From contig DHRK01000060.1 of the NCBI GenBank assembly GCA_002410325.1, positions 33,012 through 97,011 of the forward strand: DNA of 64,000 nt, given 5' to 3'. Positions 15,961 through 24,323 of the stretch are shown here, piece after piece. Positions within the stretch are counted from its first letter, which is position 1, and every line of letters begins with the position of its first letter. A model generated the notes under the pieces. It saw only the letters and a program-made list of their open reading frames with translations. It had not been told where the DNA came from and searched no databases. Made by a program: the position numbers and the translations under genes. This DNA comes from Syntrophomonas sp. UBA5314 (GTDB lineage Bacteria > Bacillota > Syntrophomonadia > Syntrophomonadales > Syntrophomonadaceae).

Positions 15961-17100
15961 TCAGGCCAAAGCCTGTTCCAGATCTCCTATAATATCTTCA
16001 ACCGCTTCAATACCCACCGATATGCGCAATAACTTATCGTCAACCCCCAGACGCAGTCTTATCTCTTCCGGAATCGCGGCATGGGTCTGGGTTAAAGGGT
16101 AGGTAATAAGACTTTCCACCCCGCCCAGGCTCTCGGCAAAAGCTATCAAGCGGAGCCTGGCTAAAACCGAAGCCACCAGTTCGGCACTATTCAGCGAAAA
16201 TGAAATCATAGCCCCAAACCCGGAGGCCTGCTTTTTAGATATATCATACCCCGGGTGGTCCGGCAGCCCCACATAATAGACCTTCTGGACCAGCGGATGC
16301 TGATTGAGCCAAGCGGCAACTTTTAAAGCGTTTTCTTCCTGCCTGGCCAGCCTTACCGCCAGGGTTTTTATTCCCCTGAGGATCAGCCAGCTGTCCAATG
16401 GCGCCAGGGTAGCGCCGATGGCGTTTTGGAAAAACCTTAAACGCTCTTCCAGGGCTTGATCCTTGACCACGATAAACCCGGCCAGGGTGTCATTGTGACC
16501 GCCCAAGTACTTGGTTCCGCTATGAACCACTATATCAGCCCCCAGCTCCAAAGGCCTTTGCAGGTAAGGAGTGAGAAAGGTATTGTCCACTATCGAAAGA
16601 AGTTTATAAGCTCGGGCGGTCCGGACTACGCTGTCGATGTCCGTAACTTTCATCATAGGATTGGACGGGGTCTCAATAAATATAGCCCGGGTGTTGTCTT
16701 GAATGGCATCTAACAGGTTTTGCTCATTACAGGTATCCAGGTAAGTAAATTGAAGGCCGTGGTTGCGAGCCACTTCCTCAAAAAGCCGGTAGGTACCTCC
16801 GTATAAATCGTCGGAAACCAAAAGATGATCTCCGGGTTTAAACAGCTCGAGCACGGTGGCAATGGCTGCCATACCGCTGGCAAAGGCCAAAGCGGAAGTT
16901 CCGCCTTCCAGATTAGCCAGGGTGTTTTCCAGTTCTTCGCGGGTCGGATTGCCCGAACGCGTATAGTCATACCCGGTGCTTTGGCCCAGCCCGGGGTGCT
17001 TGAAGGTAGCTGTCTGGTATATGGGAAAACTAATGGCTCCCGTATGCGGGTCTGACCCTTTAGCCCCCCGGACCATTTTACTTTCCAGCCTCCACCCCAT
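15961..17100 (-). CDS. Cys/Met metabolism PLP enzyme (cystathionine gamma-synthase/lyase family), copy 2
   Basis: A 379-residue paralogue of the gene at 14778-15911 with the same landmarks: YTRSGNPTREELENTL, the PLP lysine in HSGTKYLGGHNDT and LGGVESLITYPLTQTHAAI. Tandem pairs of this type often divide the two directions of transsulfuration (as MetI and MetC or MccB in Bacillus). It begins the four-gene run met-like/met-like/cysK/cysE. ATG 17100 follows GGGAGG at 8 bases. The 200-bp region upstream holds a candidate small repeat and then the Rrf2 regulator on the same strand. Confidence 0.9.
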   Translation of the reverse strand: MGWRLESKMVRGAKGSDPHTGAISFPIYQTATFKHPGLGQSTGYDYTRSGNPTREELENTLANLEGGTSALAFASGMAAIATVLELFKPGDHLLVSDDLYGGTYRLFEEVARNHGLQFTYLDTCNEQNLLDAIQDNTRAIFIETPSNPMMKVTDIDSVVRTARAYKLLSIVDNTFLTPYLQRPLELGADIVVHSGTKYLGGHNDTLAGFIVVKDQALEERLRFFQNAIGATLAPLDSWLILRGIKTLAVRLARQEENALKVAAWLNQHPLVQKVYYVGLPDHPGYDISKKQASGFGAMISFSLNSAELVASVLARLRLIAFAESLGGVESLITYPLTQTHAAIPEEIRLRLGVDDKLLRISVGIEAVEDIIGDLEQALA

Positions 17101-17151
17101 TCACCGTACCTCCCACTGCTATGCAGCATTATTATTATTCCCATAGTTAAA

Positions 17152-17280
17152 CTAGTACTCTGTTAACTCTAATTCTCTTTAATCGTCGGTTAAATCCACG
17201 CAGGACTGCGTCGTCGCAGGCAGCAAGCGTCGCCTTGCCGGACAAAGCTTCTTCGACGAGTAATAACCAGCCCTAGTACT
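17152..17280. repeat. Candidate 130-bp miniature insertion with CTAGTACT ends
   Basis: The octamer CTAGTACT occurs at 17152-17159 and again at 17273-17280 in direct orientation, as a target duplication would. Between them is a GC-rich, hairpin-prone stretch (GACTGCGTCGTCGCAGG and similar) with loosely related ends (CTGTTA...ACTC and CTGGTTATTACTC reading inward). There is no reading frame. The octamer's first seven bases also end the palindrome at 57991-58055. Confidence 0.3.
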
Positions 17281-17300
17281 GGCGCTTGCCTTAAAGGATA

Positions 17301-17744
17301 TTAAATATAAAACATTAGCGACAGGTGTCCCTGCATTTTCTTGTAATCAATGATCAAGTCTTCCAGGGTAATGGCATCCACTACTTCGTTAATGCTTTCG
17401 TTGATCTTTTCCCACACCTGCTTCTTCAAACAGTATTCAACCGAATTGGTCGATTCATTGTCGGGGTTGTCTCCGGCCACCGCCAGATCGCCCTCCAAAG
17501 CCCGGAGAATCTGGCCGACCGTTATACGGTTGGCACTGTCGGCCAATACGTACCCTCCCTGAGCTCCCTTTACACTATTGACCAGACCGGCTTTCCGCAG
17601 AATTGAAAAAACCTGTTCCAGGTAGTTGGACGAGATATTCTGCCTTTCGGCAATGGTATTTAAGGCCACATGGTCGCCTCCCGAATTCAAAGCCAAATCC
17701 AGCATTGCCCTTAAGCCGTAACGACCTTTTGTGGACATTTTCAT
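17301..17744 (-). CDS. Rrf2-family transcriptional regulator, CymR-like
   Basis: A 147-residue winged-helix repressor: MKMSTKGRYGLRAMLDLAL at the N-terminus, recognition region ISSNYLEQVFSILRKAGLV and the wing VKGAQGGYVLA. IscR-type members hold an Fe-S cluster with three cysteines near residues 90-105; here only one cysteine is visible (VEYCLKK), arguing for a CymR-type regulator without a cluster. CymR represses cysteine and methionine genes in Bacillus in complex with CysK. Its place just upstream of the PLP enzymes, cysK and cysE fits this. ATG 17744 was chosen for its GGAGG at 8 bases; an upstream start at 17759 has no site. Confidence 0.85.
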   Translation of the reverse strand: MKMSTKGRYGLRAMLDLALNSGGDHVALNTIAERQNISSNYLEQVFSILRKAGLVNSVKGAQGGYVLADSANRITVGQILRALEGDLAVAGDNPDNESTNSVEYCLKKQVWEKINESINEVVDAITLEDLIIDYKKMQGHLSLMFYI

Positions 17745-17908
17745 AAGACAAACCTCCAAAAAGTTTTCTTATATGAATAATAATATATCCCGGCCGGCCA
17801 ATGCAAGTATTAGTATTATTATTTGGGTAAGATTGGTCCCCTACTCCCAGATAATAACGACCCCGGTCTGGCAAGCTCCCGAGGCCGGGTTTTATGACCG
17901 ATCAAAAT

Positions 17909-18970
17909 TTAGGAAGCCGGGGGGCTGGCGGTTTTGTGAGGTGAAACACCCGATCCCCGGCCGAGCTGACGCCCGATGCTGACAATACGGCGCTGGGTGC
18001 AATGCCAGCACTGGTTGGAACCTTCATCGATACAAACTTTATCCGGGTATAGTTCATACATGGCCCGGTACTTTACCGGCGTGACGTTGGGCATGAGCAC
18101 GTTGGCGCCGGCTTCCAGGGCCATTTCCCGGCCATCCTCCGGCCTCAGGGTGGCCAATGCGGTAGTAGCCGGTATATTGGTATCTTTAGTGACGATGCGG
18201 GTCAGGGCCACCACCTTGAGGGTCATGTCCACGGTGCCGCTCTGTTCGCCGGCTATAGGAGTATCAGGATGGGCTATATAGGGGCCCACTCCGATCATGT
18301 CGAGGTCCAGGTTCTTAAAGGCCAGGATGTCGTCGGCCAGATCCTCCAGGGTCTGGCCGGGCAGGCCGATCATTACTCCCGAGCCTACTTCATAGCCGAT
18401 CTCTTTCAGCCACTTCAGAACCGCCATGCGATGTTCGTAGCGGGAGTCCGGATGCAGCCGTTTGTACAATTCCGGATTGGAAGTTTCAAAACGCAGCAAA
18501 TATCGATCCGCTCCGGCCTCAAAGAGCTGTTCATAGTAGTGCCGGGGCAGCTCGCCGATGCTCAGGGTTATGGCCAATTTATGGCGCTGTTTGATCTGTT
18601 TAACCAGCCAGAGCATGCGCTCCAGCGTATAATAGGAGTCTTCACCGGATTGGAGCACCACGGTTTTATAGCCCAGGGCTTCCGCCAGTTGAACCGTATC
18701 CAGGATTTCGTCCATCTCCATCCGATAGCGGGATAGCAAGCAGTTGGAGCGGCGCAGGCCGCAATAAAAACAATTCTTGCGGCAGTAATTGGAGAATTCC
18801 ACTAAACCGCGCAGGTGTATCTCGTCGCCGACATTCTCTCTTCGGATCAAGTCGGCCAGGTCAAACAGCCGTTGCAGCTGGTCAGGCTCTTCAATGGACA
18901 GGAGGCTCACCAAATCGCTTTTGTTCAGGTCGGACCGTTGTTCCGCTTTAGACAGGATTTTGCCAATCAT
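17909..18970 (-). CDS. hydE: [FeFe] hydrogenase H-cluster maturase HydE (radical SAM)
   Basis: A 353-residue radical SAM enzyme. The cluster motif is CRKNCFYCGLR within LVEFSNYCRKNCFYC; the SAM-binding ESGED-like QSGED and the later VGSGVMIGLPGQT are typical of HydE/BioB-like proteins. HydE acts in making the diiron subcluster of the H-cluster with HydF and HydG, which are not in the window. ATG 18970 lies 7 bases after GGAGG; an upstream in-frame start at 19066 lacks a site. The C-terminus has another cysteine pair (CWHC). It is divergent from thiI. Its presence indicates an anaerobic H2-metabolising cell. A related radical SAM paralogue (e.g. PylB, HmdB) is less likely. Confidence 0.85.
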   Translation of the reverse strand: MIGKILSKAEQRSDLNKSDLVSLLSIEEPDQLQRLFDLADLIRRENVGDEIHLRGLVEFSNYCRKNCFYCGLRRSNCLLSRYRMEMDEILDTVQLAEALGYKTVVLQSGEDSYYTLERMLWLVKQIKQRHKLAITLSIGELPRHYYEQLFEAGADRYLLRFETSNPELYKRLHPDSRYEHRMAVLKWLKEIGYEVGSGVMIGLPGQTLEDLADDILAFKNLDLDMIGVGPYIAHPDTPIAGEQSGTVDMTLKVVALTRIVTKDTNIPATTALATLRPEDGREMALEAGANVLMPNVTPVKYRAMYELYPDKVCIDEGSNQCWHCTQRRIVSIGRQLGRGSGVSPHKTASPPAS

Positions 18971-19225
18971 ATCCTTACCTCCCCCTCCTATTGGTAAAAG
19001 ATTAATCCCTACAATTATCATAGGATTCATAGTTTTACTTATACCAGAATCCCTTCTTTTCAGCAAGCTAAACTTGATTAATTGACAGCCGGGAGTACTT
19101 GGGTTAACCTATCTCTATTCCCTAGTTAATCCATGGTTTTAATATGATGTCTGCTGGCTTATCCGGTCCCACTTTGTATCATACTAAGCGAAAACAGGTC
19201 GCATAGGCGTTAGGAAGGGTTCTAT

Positions 19226-20413
19226 ATGTTTAACACTATACTCTGCCGCTACGGTGAACTGGGTCTCAAAGGCGACAATAGGGGCTTTTTTGAAAAAACC
19301 TTGCTGAGTAACATGGCCCGGGTTCTGGAACCTATACCGGGAGTAAAGGTCCAGCGGCTTTATGGCCGGATACTGGTGACCTGCCAGGAAGATGTTGAAG
19401 GCGTTCTGGAACGGCTCAAACTGGTTTTTGGCCTGGTGTCCTTCAGCCCGGTCATTGCAGTCCAGCCGGATCTGGAGGCAATATACCAGGCCGCCGCCGG
19501 GCTGCTGCTGGCCCACCATTCAATACAGACCCTGGCGGTGCGGGCGCGCCGGGCCGACAAGCGCTTCCCCCTCACTTCCCCTGATTTGGGGGCCTGGCTG
19601 GGCAGTCGGCTCCTGCCTTTACGTCCCGAACTACGGGTTGACCTGGAACATCCCGATCTGCGCATCGAAGTGGAAGTCAGGGAGTCGGCCGCTCTGATCT
19701 TTGCAGAGACTTATCCCGGGCCAGGAGGCCTTCCGGTGTCCTGTAGCGGAAAAGGCCTGCTACTGCTGTCCGGGGGCCTGGACAGCCCGGTAGCCGGCTG
19801 GATGGCCATGAAAAGAGGCATCCAGCTTTCCGCGGTCTATTATCACAGTTTTCCCTTTACCAGCGAGCACGCCCGGCTAAAGGTGATCGACCTGGGGAGA
19901 AAGCTGGCGCAGTACAATCGAGGCTCACTCCGGCTGAGCGTTATCGATGTAGCCGCACTTCAGGAGTCCATCATCAAACAGGGCCCCGAAAAGCTCCGGG
20001 TGACCCTGCTGCGGCGCATGATGATGCGCCTGGCCGAAAAAACCGCCCGGGAACAGAGGGCCCGGGTCCTGATAACCGGTGACAGCGTGGGTCAGGTGGC
20101 CAGCCAGACCCTGGAAAGCATGGGGGTGATTTCCCAGGCGGTTTCCATGCTGCACCTGCGTCCCCTGTGCGGCATGGACAAAATCGAGATCACTTCCCTG
20201 GCTCGCCAAATAGATACTTACGATATATCGATCCTGCCCTACCAGGACTGCTGCTCGCTCTTTGTCCCCCGCCATCCCGCCACCCGGCCGCACCTGGATG
20301 AAACGCTTAAAGCGGAAAGCCGGCTGGACTGGGAACCGCTTCTGGAAGAAGCCTACCAGCGGCGGGAAGACTTTCGCATATCCCCTACTACGGTTCAAGG
20401 CTGGGAGGGATGA
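19226..20413 (+). CDS. thiI: tRNA 4-thiouridine synthetase ThiI
   Basis: A 395-residue protein that activates U8 of tRNA with ATP and places sulfur on it; it also serves thiamine thiazole sulfur transfer in some bacteria. The order is a ferredoxin-like N-terminus (LCRYGELGLKGDNRGFFE), a THUMP domain to about residue 165, then a PP-loop ATPase domain (LLLLSGGLDSPVAGW near residue 180). The rhodanese domain of the E. coli protein is absent, as is usual in Firmicutes. ATG 19226 follows AGGAAGGG. It is followed immediately and in the same reading frame by a cysteine desulfurase, the expected sulfur donor. Confidence 0.93.
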   Translation: MFNTILCRYGELGLKGDNRGFFEKTLLSNMARVLEPIPGVKVQRLYGRILVTCQEDVEGVLERLKLVFGLVSFSPVIAVQPDLEAIYQAAAGLLLAHHSIQTLAVRARRADKRFPLTSPDLGAWLGSRLLPLRPELRVDLEHPDLRIEVEVRESAALIFAETYPGPGGLPVSCSGKGLLLLSGGLDSPVAGWMAMKRGIQLSAVYYHSFPFTSEHARLKVIDLGRKLAQYNRGSLRLSVIDVAALQESIIKQGPEKLRVTLLRRMMMRLAEKTAREQRARVLITGDSVGQVASQTLESMGVISQAVSMLHLRPLCGMDKIEITSLARQIDTYDISILPYQDCCSLFVPRHPATRPHLDETLKAESRLDWEPLLEEAYQRREDFRISPTTVQGWEG

Positions 20414-20416
20414 AGC

Positions 20417-21583
20417 ATTAGGGAGCCAAAAGATATTATTTACCTGGACAACGCCGCCACTACACCGGTTTTAGAGCATATTGCCGAAAGCATGAAGGAG
20501 ATCATGGTTCACGATTATGGAAATCCTTCATCGGTGCACAATATAGGACTGGCCGCCGCCCATCATGTCAGGTCGGCCCGTACCAGCCTGGCTTCCATAC
20601 TGGGAGTCGGTGAAGATGAAATCATTTTTACCTCCGGGGCCAGTGAAGCCAACAACCTGGCCCTGTTGGGAGCGGCTCTGGCCCACAAAAGAAAAGGTCG
20701 GCATATTGTCTATTCAGCCATAGAACACCCTTCGGTGCTTGAAACCATGAAGTTTTTGGGGCAAAACGGTTTTGAGGCGGAAGCCTGCCCGGTCAATAAG
20801 AGCGGGATAGTAGAAGCGCAGGTGCTCAAGGATATGATCAGAGCAAGTACGGTTTTGGTCAGCATTATGCTGGTGAACAATGAAATCGGCAGTGTGCAGA
20901 ATATCGCCGCTTTGGTCAAAGCAGCCCGTTCGATCAACCCCCAAATCTGTTTCCATTCCGACTGCGTGCAGGCCCTGGGTAAAATCGAGGTAAAGCCGCG
21001 CCAACTGGGGATTGATATGCTCTCTTTAAGCGCTCATAAGATCAACGGTCCCAAGGGCATAGGTGCCATGTACATTCGCAAGGGCCTCTCCTGGAAGAGC
21101 CTGTCGCTGGGCGGCGGACAGGAAGGAGGCCGGCGCTCGGGGACGGAAAACGTACCCGGCATCGCCGGTTTGGCCATGGCCGCCCGAGATGCTTGGGATA
21201 ACCTGAAACTCAACCGGCAGCATATGGAGGAGCTCAAGCAATCCCTGCTCCAGCTCCTTATGGAGCGGGGGTGGCCTTTTGCCGTTAACGGCCCTGAGCC
21301 ATGGGCATCGGCTCCCCACATTATAAATATTTCCTTTCCGGGCGTCAGAGGCGAAGTCCTGGTGCATTTTTTGGAGAGAGACGGCGTCTACGTTTCTACC
21401 GGTTCGGCCTGCTCATCTCATAAAACCAAGCACAGCCATATTCTCACCGCCTTGAACTTACCGCCCGGGCAGGCGGACAGCGCTATTCGCATCAGCTTCT
21501 CCCCTCTTACCAGGCAGCAGGATATCGTTGGTCTGGTGGAAGCCTTGCAGCGGGCTTTTAGTCAAATCAATGGAGATGCCTGA
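20417..21583 (+). CDS. Cysteine desulfurase, NifS/IscS family
   Basis: PLP enzyme that takes sulfur from cysteine and hands it on as persulfide, here probably to ThiI. Homology begins at YLDNAATTPVLEHI, upstream of the first ATG (20492), so the start must be earlier. The PLP lysine is in SLSAHKINGPKG and the catalytic cysteine in STGSACSSHKTKH. The frame is open back to the TGA of thiI (20411-20413) with no ATG, GTG or TTG. The best candidate is ATT at 20417, 7 bases after GGGAGGG, giving 388 residues (usual family length). A one-base error near 20415-20423, which would join ATG 20410 to this frame, is the alternative. Confidence 0.88.
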   Translation: MREPKDIIYLDNAATTPVLEHIAESMKEIMVHDYGNPSSVHNIGLAAAHHVRSARTSLASILGVGEDEIIFTSGASEANNLALLGAALAHKRKGRHIVYSAIEHPSVLETMKFLGQNGFEAEACPVNKSGIVEAQVLKDMIRASTVLVSIMLVNNEIGSVQNIAALVKAARSINPQICFHSDCVQALGKIEVKPRQLGIDMLSLSAHKINGPKGIGAMYIRKGLSWKSLSLGGGQEGGRRSGTENVPGIAGLAMAARDAWDNLKLNRQHMEELKQSLLQLLMERGWPFAVNGPEPWASAPHIINISFPGVRGEVLVHFLERDGVYVSTGSACSSHKTKHSHILTALNLPPGQADSAIRISFSPLTRQQDIVGLVEALQRAFSQINGDA

Positions 21584-21595
21584 GTCTGGCTGTAT

Positions 21596-22462
21596 TCAGT
21601 CGTTGTCATAAAAGTCCAGAAAGGAATGGTCCTTCCCTGCCTGGCGCCAGCCCAGAATACAGTCCATTTGAACATTTTGGGTTGAACGCATGATTAACTT
21701 ATCCACATTTTTAAACGATTTTTTCAGTTCTTGAATCAAGGCCTTGATCTCATACCGTTTGTTGGCGGTTTTTTCGGCCGCCACCATACATGCGCAGTTT
21801 AACGGCCAGATCCCGCATCCCTGAGTAAACTTTTCTATATTTCTTTCTTCTATATAATAAAGGGGTCTTATTAATTCCAGGTTGGAAAAATTGGCGGCTT
21901 TCAATTTGGGCATCATCGTTTTAAAGCTTCCCCCATAGAACATGTTCAACAGGGTTGTTTCAATGGCGTCGTTAAAATGGTGCCCCAGGGCCAGTTTGTT
22001 GCATCCCAGTTCCTGGGCTTGGGCATACAAAGACCCACGCCGCATTTTGGCGCACATATAGCAGGGGTAGTCCTGGGCGATGTCGTCAACCACTTTGAAT
22101 ATGTTTGATTCAAAAAGATGAATGGGTATATTCAAATGGCGGCAGTTGTTGATCAACAATTGCCGAATATCCGGGTGGTAGCCGGGATCCATGGCTATAA
22201 AAACCGGCTCGAAGTTTCTGATTCCGTGCCGGTGCAATTCCTGAAACAGCTTGGCCATCAAGGTGCTGTCTTTGCCGCCGGAGACGGCCACCGCAATTCG
22301 GTCCCCGTTTTCAATTAAATTAAAATCCTTTATAGCCTTGATGAATTTAGACCAGAGCGGCTTTCGGTATTTGGTAATAATGCTGCGTTCTATCTCCGGA
22401 AGTTCCGCCAAATCCTCAGCTGGGATCATAGGTTCGCAGCCCTGTCCTGCCATGGTGCTCAT
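21596..22462 (-). CDS. TtcA-like PP-loop ATPase (tRNA thiolation family)
   Basis: A 288-residue N-type ATP pyrophosphatase. The PP-loop is VAVSGGKDSTLMAKLF near residue 58, and the CxxC motif that holds an Fe-S cluster in TtcA is YPCYMCAKMRRG near residue 135. LALGHHFNDAIETTLLN follows, as in TtcA. It may thiolate tRNA (2-thiocytidine at position 32) or another substrate. It is convergent with the desulfurase and lies downstream of a TusA-like gene and a sulfite-reductase tail on the minus strand, so it belongs to a sulfur-handling unit. The substrate is not certain. Confidence 0.82.
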   Translation of the reverse strand: MSTMAGQGCEPMIPAEDLAELPEIERSIITKYRKPLWSKFIKAIKDFNLIENGDRIAVAVSGGKDSTLMAKLFQELHRHGIRNFEPVFIAMDPGYHPDIRQLLINNCRHLNIPIHLFESNIFKVVDDIAQDYPCYMCAKMRRGSLYAQAQELGCNKLALGHHFNDAIETTLLNMFYGGSFKTMMPKLKAANFSNLELIRPLYYIEERNIEKFTQGCGIWPLNCACMVAAEKTANKRYEIKALIQELKKSFKNVDKLIMRSTQNVQMDCILGWRQAGKDHSFLDFYDND

Positions 22463-22566
22463 CTGTATGCCTCGCTTTGGTGTTTACTTAAACTTGTTGA
22501 TTTCTCCTTATAGTATATACCAAAAACACCAGGTAATTGCTCGCAAGGCGGTTCGGAAGCATTTAT

Positions 22567-22833
22567 TTAAAGTCCGGGCGGCGGCATGGATAAACCGCCT
22601 TTTTCCACATACAGGGTGTAAGTCCCATCCCGGTTGTTTTTTATCCTGAGCACCTTGTGGCCTTCGTCTTTCAGGCTTCGGGGCACGTTTTGAACCGGTT
22701 CTCCTTCGTTCATCAGGATTTCTATAATCTGGCCGTCCTCCAAATCTTCAATGGCCACCTTTACTTTAACAAAGGTTACCGGGCATACCACGTCGCTGAT
22801 GTCTACAAACGCCTGCGCTTTTTCCATACTCAT
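22567..22833 (-). CDS. TusA/SirA-like sulfur carrier protein
   Basis: An 88-residue TusA-family protein. The active cysteine is C17 in SDVVCPVTFVKVK, matching the CPxP-type motif with T in place of P, followed by the alpha-beta core IEDLEDGQIIEILMNEGE. A GGGGAGG site lies 8 bases before ATG 22833, inside the end of the sulfite-reductase-type gene, whose TGA overlaps the ATG. Such pairs of TusA with sulfite-reductase-type or DsrE proteins are common in sulfur metabolism. It probably carries persulfide sulfur; the acceptor may be the TtcA-like protein downstream. Confidence 0.85.
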   Translation of the reverse strand: MSMEKAQAFVDISDVVCPVTFVKVKVAIEDLEDGQIIEILMNEGEPVQNVPRSLKDEGHKVLRIKNNRDGTYTLYVEKGGLSMPPPGL

Positions 22834-23050
22834 GCCAGCACCTCCCCCAGTTCCTTTTCCAATAAGTCCCAGCCCACCCGGTCCAGCATGGTTCCAAAGC
22901 GCTCGGAGGCTTTGCCGTGCTTTTCAAAGAAGGCCAGGGTGGCTTCGATGACTTGGTGCAGTTCTTCAGTCGAAAAGATTATGGGCCAAAGCTGCCTGCC
23001 CACCGCAATCCGGTTCCCAAACAGGCCTCCAAAATATACGATAAATCGGC
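22830..23050 (-). pseudogene. Sulfite/nitrite reductase (siroheme Fe-S) C-terminal fragment
   Basis: About 70 codons matching the C-terminus of a NirA/Asr-type sulfite reductase: YFGGLFGNRIAVG, then STEELHQVIEATLAFF, then SERFGTMLDRVGWDLLEKEL. The siroheme and Fe-S cysteine region that should lie upstream is missing. Above about 23050 the same strand reads as the antisense of an ABC ATPase. The stop at 22830 overlaps the TusA-like start, so the original operon was sulfite reductase - TusA - TtcA-like. The gene is truncated by a rearrangement or misassembly. Confidence 0.72.
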
Positions 23051-23059
23051 TGAAAGCGC

Positions 23060-23514
23060 AGCGCAATGTCAAGCAAGCTTTGGTCCAGGAACATATTGAA
23101 CGGGTAGGCCTGCGCGGGTTTGAGAAAGCCCTGCCCAGCCAATTGTCAGGAGGAATGGCCCAACGGGTAGCTCTGGCCAGGGCTCTGATCAACCGGCCGC
23201 AGGTATTGTTGTTAGATGAGCCATTTGGCGCTCTGGACGCCCTGACCAGGATCCAGATGCAAATAGAAATCCTGCGTCTGTGGGAAGAGGAAAAGACAAC
23301 CATGATACTGGTGACCCATGATATAGATGAAGCCGTTTTTCTAGGAGACCGGGTGGTGGTGCTATCCAACCGCCCGGCTACTTCCAAGAAAATTGTGGAG
23401 GTCAATTTGCCCCGCCCTCGCGATCGCAGCAGTCATGATTTCATCAGGATCCGCAAGACAATATACAGCGAATTTTTTTCCGAAGTAGCCCTTCCCTTTG
23501 CCTATAACATTTAA
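23060..23514 (+). pseudogene. ABC ATPase (SsuB/TauB-like), 5'-truncated
   Basis: About 150 codons of the C-terminal two thirds of a nitrate/sulfonate-type importer ATPase. They include the signature LSGGMAQRVALARAL, Walker B LLLDEPFGALD, the switch histidine in LVTHDIDEA and the family's C-terminal RPRDRSSHDF. The Walker A (P-loop) region is absent; the sequence to the left is the antisense of the sulfite-reductase tail. The product cannot bind ATP normally. It is of the type that the transporter at 8.1-10.8 kb lacks, so it may be a relic of that system's ATPase, but this is inference. Confidence 0.75.
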
Positions 23515-23549
23515 TCAGACCATCCCTCGGCCACCGTTTATATCAAGAG

Positions 23550-23593
23550 CTAAAAATCCGAACCCCGCCGCTAAGATGGGGCCCGGATTTTAG
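23550..23593. terminator. Bidirectional terminator
   Basis: CTAAAAATCCG and CGGATTTTAG arms flank a CCCCGC/GGGG inner stem, with A/T tails on both sides. It separates the ATPase fragment (+) from the convergent small membrane protein gene (-). Confidence 0.65.
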
Positions 23594-23606
23594 GGTATTT
23601 CGGCAG

Positions 23607-24101
23607 CTACATCTTCATAGAAGGGTCCATGGGGGCTGATATGAATACATTGGGATCCATCATGCCGAAGATCATGGCGATATGGGCCACAACTAAAAAG
23701 ATACCCACGAAAATAGCATGCAGCTTGAGTCGCCCGATTTCATCCCGTTTTTTGCCGACAATTCCCAGCTCCAATAATGCCATACCCAAAAAGGGAATCA
23801 CGCCTGACAGGTAAAAACCTACGGCGATGACGTCTGCCGGGCCTCTCCACCCTCCGGTGGCGGTTAGAGGAATTACGGCATGGGTAAAGAGGTATATGAA
23901 TACTCCGGTAAAGTAGACCCCGGCAGTGATACCGGCCAGCTTATTGATCAACTTGGCCCTGCCGGTCAAATTGCGGTTAAACAGAATGATTAATTCGGTA
24001 ATAGCCAGGGTTTCGGCGAGAATAACCGGGATAGCCATAAAGATAATTAGATTCCACGGCTGGTTGGTGGCCAGCAGCTCCATGTAATGAGTCATGGACA
24101 T
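23607..24101 (-). CDS. Small integral membrane protein (DUF6803-like), unknown function
   Basis: A 164-residue protein with four to five hydrophobic segments (about residues 15-40, 55-78, 88-112 and 130-150) and a methionine-rich C-terminus (IFGMMDPNVF, APMDPSMKM). I believe it resembles an uncharacterised Firmicute permease-like family, but the assignment is from memory. The Met-rich tail and the nearby copper locus make metal contact conceivable; there is no direct evidence. A GGGAGCGGAG site precedes ATG 24101. Its leader contains a terminator-like hairpin at 24184-24208. Confidence 0.75.
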   Translation of the reverse strand: MSMTHYMELLATNQPWNLIIFMAIPVILAETLAITELIILFNRNLTGRAKLINKLAGITAGVYFTGVFIYLFTHAVIPLTATGGWRGPADVIAVGFYLSGVIPFLGMALLELGIVGKKRDEIGRLKLHAIFVGIFLVVAHIAMIFGMMDPNVFISAPMDPSMKM

Positions 24102-24183
24102 TATACTCCGCTCCCTTCAATAGTTTATTTATCCTATGGTTTTGATGATATTTAAAAATTGTGTAGATTTTATGAATATGTAC

Positions 24184-24208
24184 AAAAAAAAAGCAGCTTA
24201 TAGGCTGC
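24184..24208 (-). terminator. Terminator-like hairpin in the leader of the membrane protein gene
   Basis: On the minus strand GCAGC-CTATAA-GCTGC is followed by nine T. No minus-strand gene lies upstream to be terminated, as the next gene (24324) is divergent. It may therefore attenuate the 23607-24101 gene. Confidence 0.55.
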
Positions 24209-24323
24209 CCAGACCGTCAATACCGCCTGCATCCGCAACGGACCGTTAAATTTTATATTTTCATCAGTGCGAAATAAATGAAAGCCGCTGTGGAATACTA
24301 ACGGCAAACTGTGAGGTGATCGG

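Noticed and set aside
13659..17300. T-box or SAM-box riboswitch before cysteine/methionine genes
   Set aside because: Leaders were scanned for the T-box GGGTGGNACCGCG and SAM-box core; neither is present.
22657..23514. Continuous plus-strand frame of 285 codons suggesting a whole ATPase
   Set aside because: The first 130 codons are antisense of the TusA-like gene and sulfite-reductase tail; only the last 150 are ATPase and Walker A is missing.
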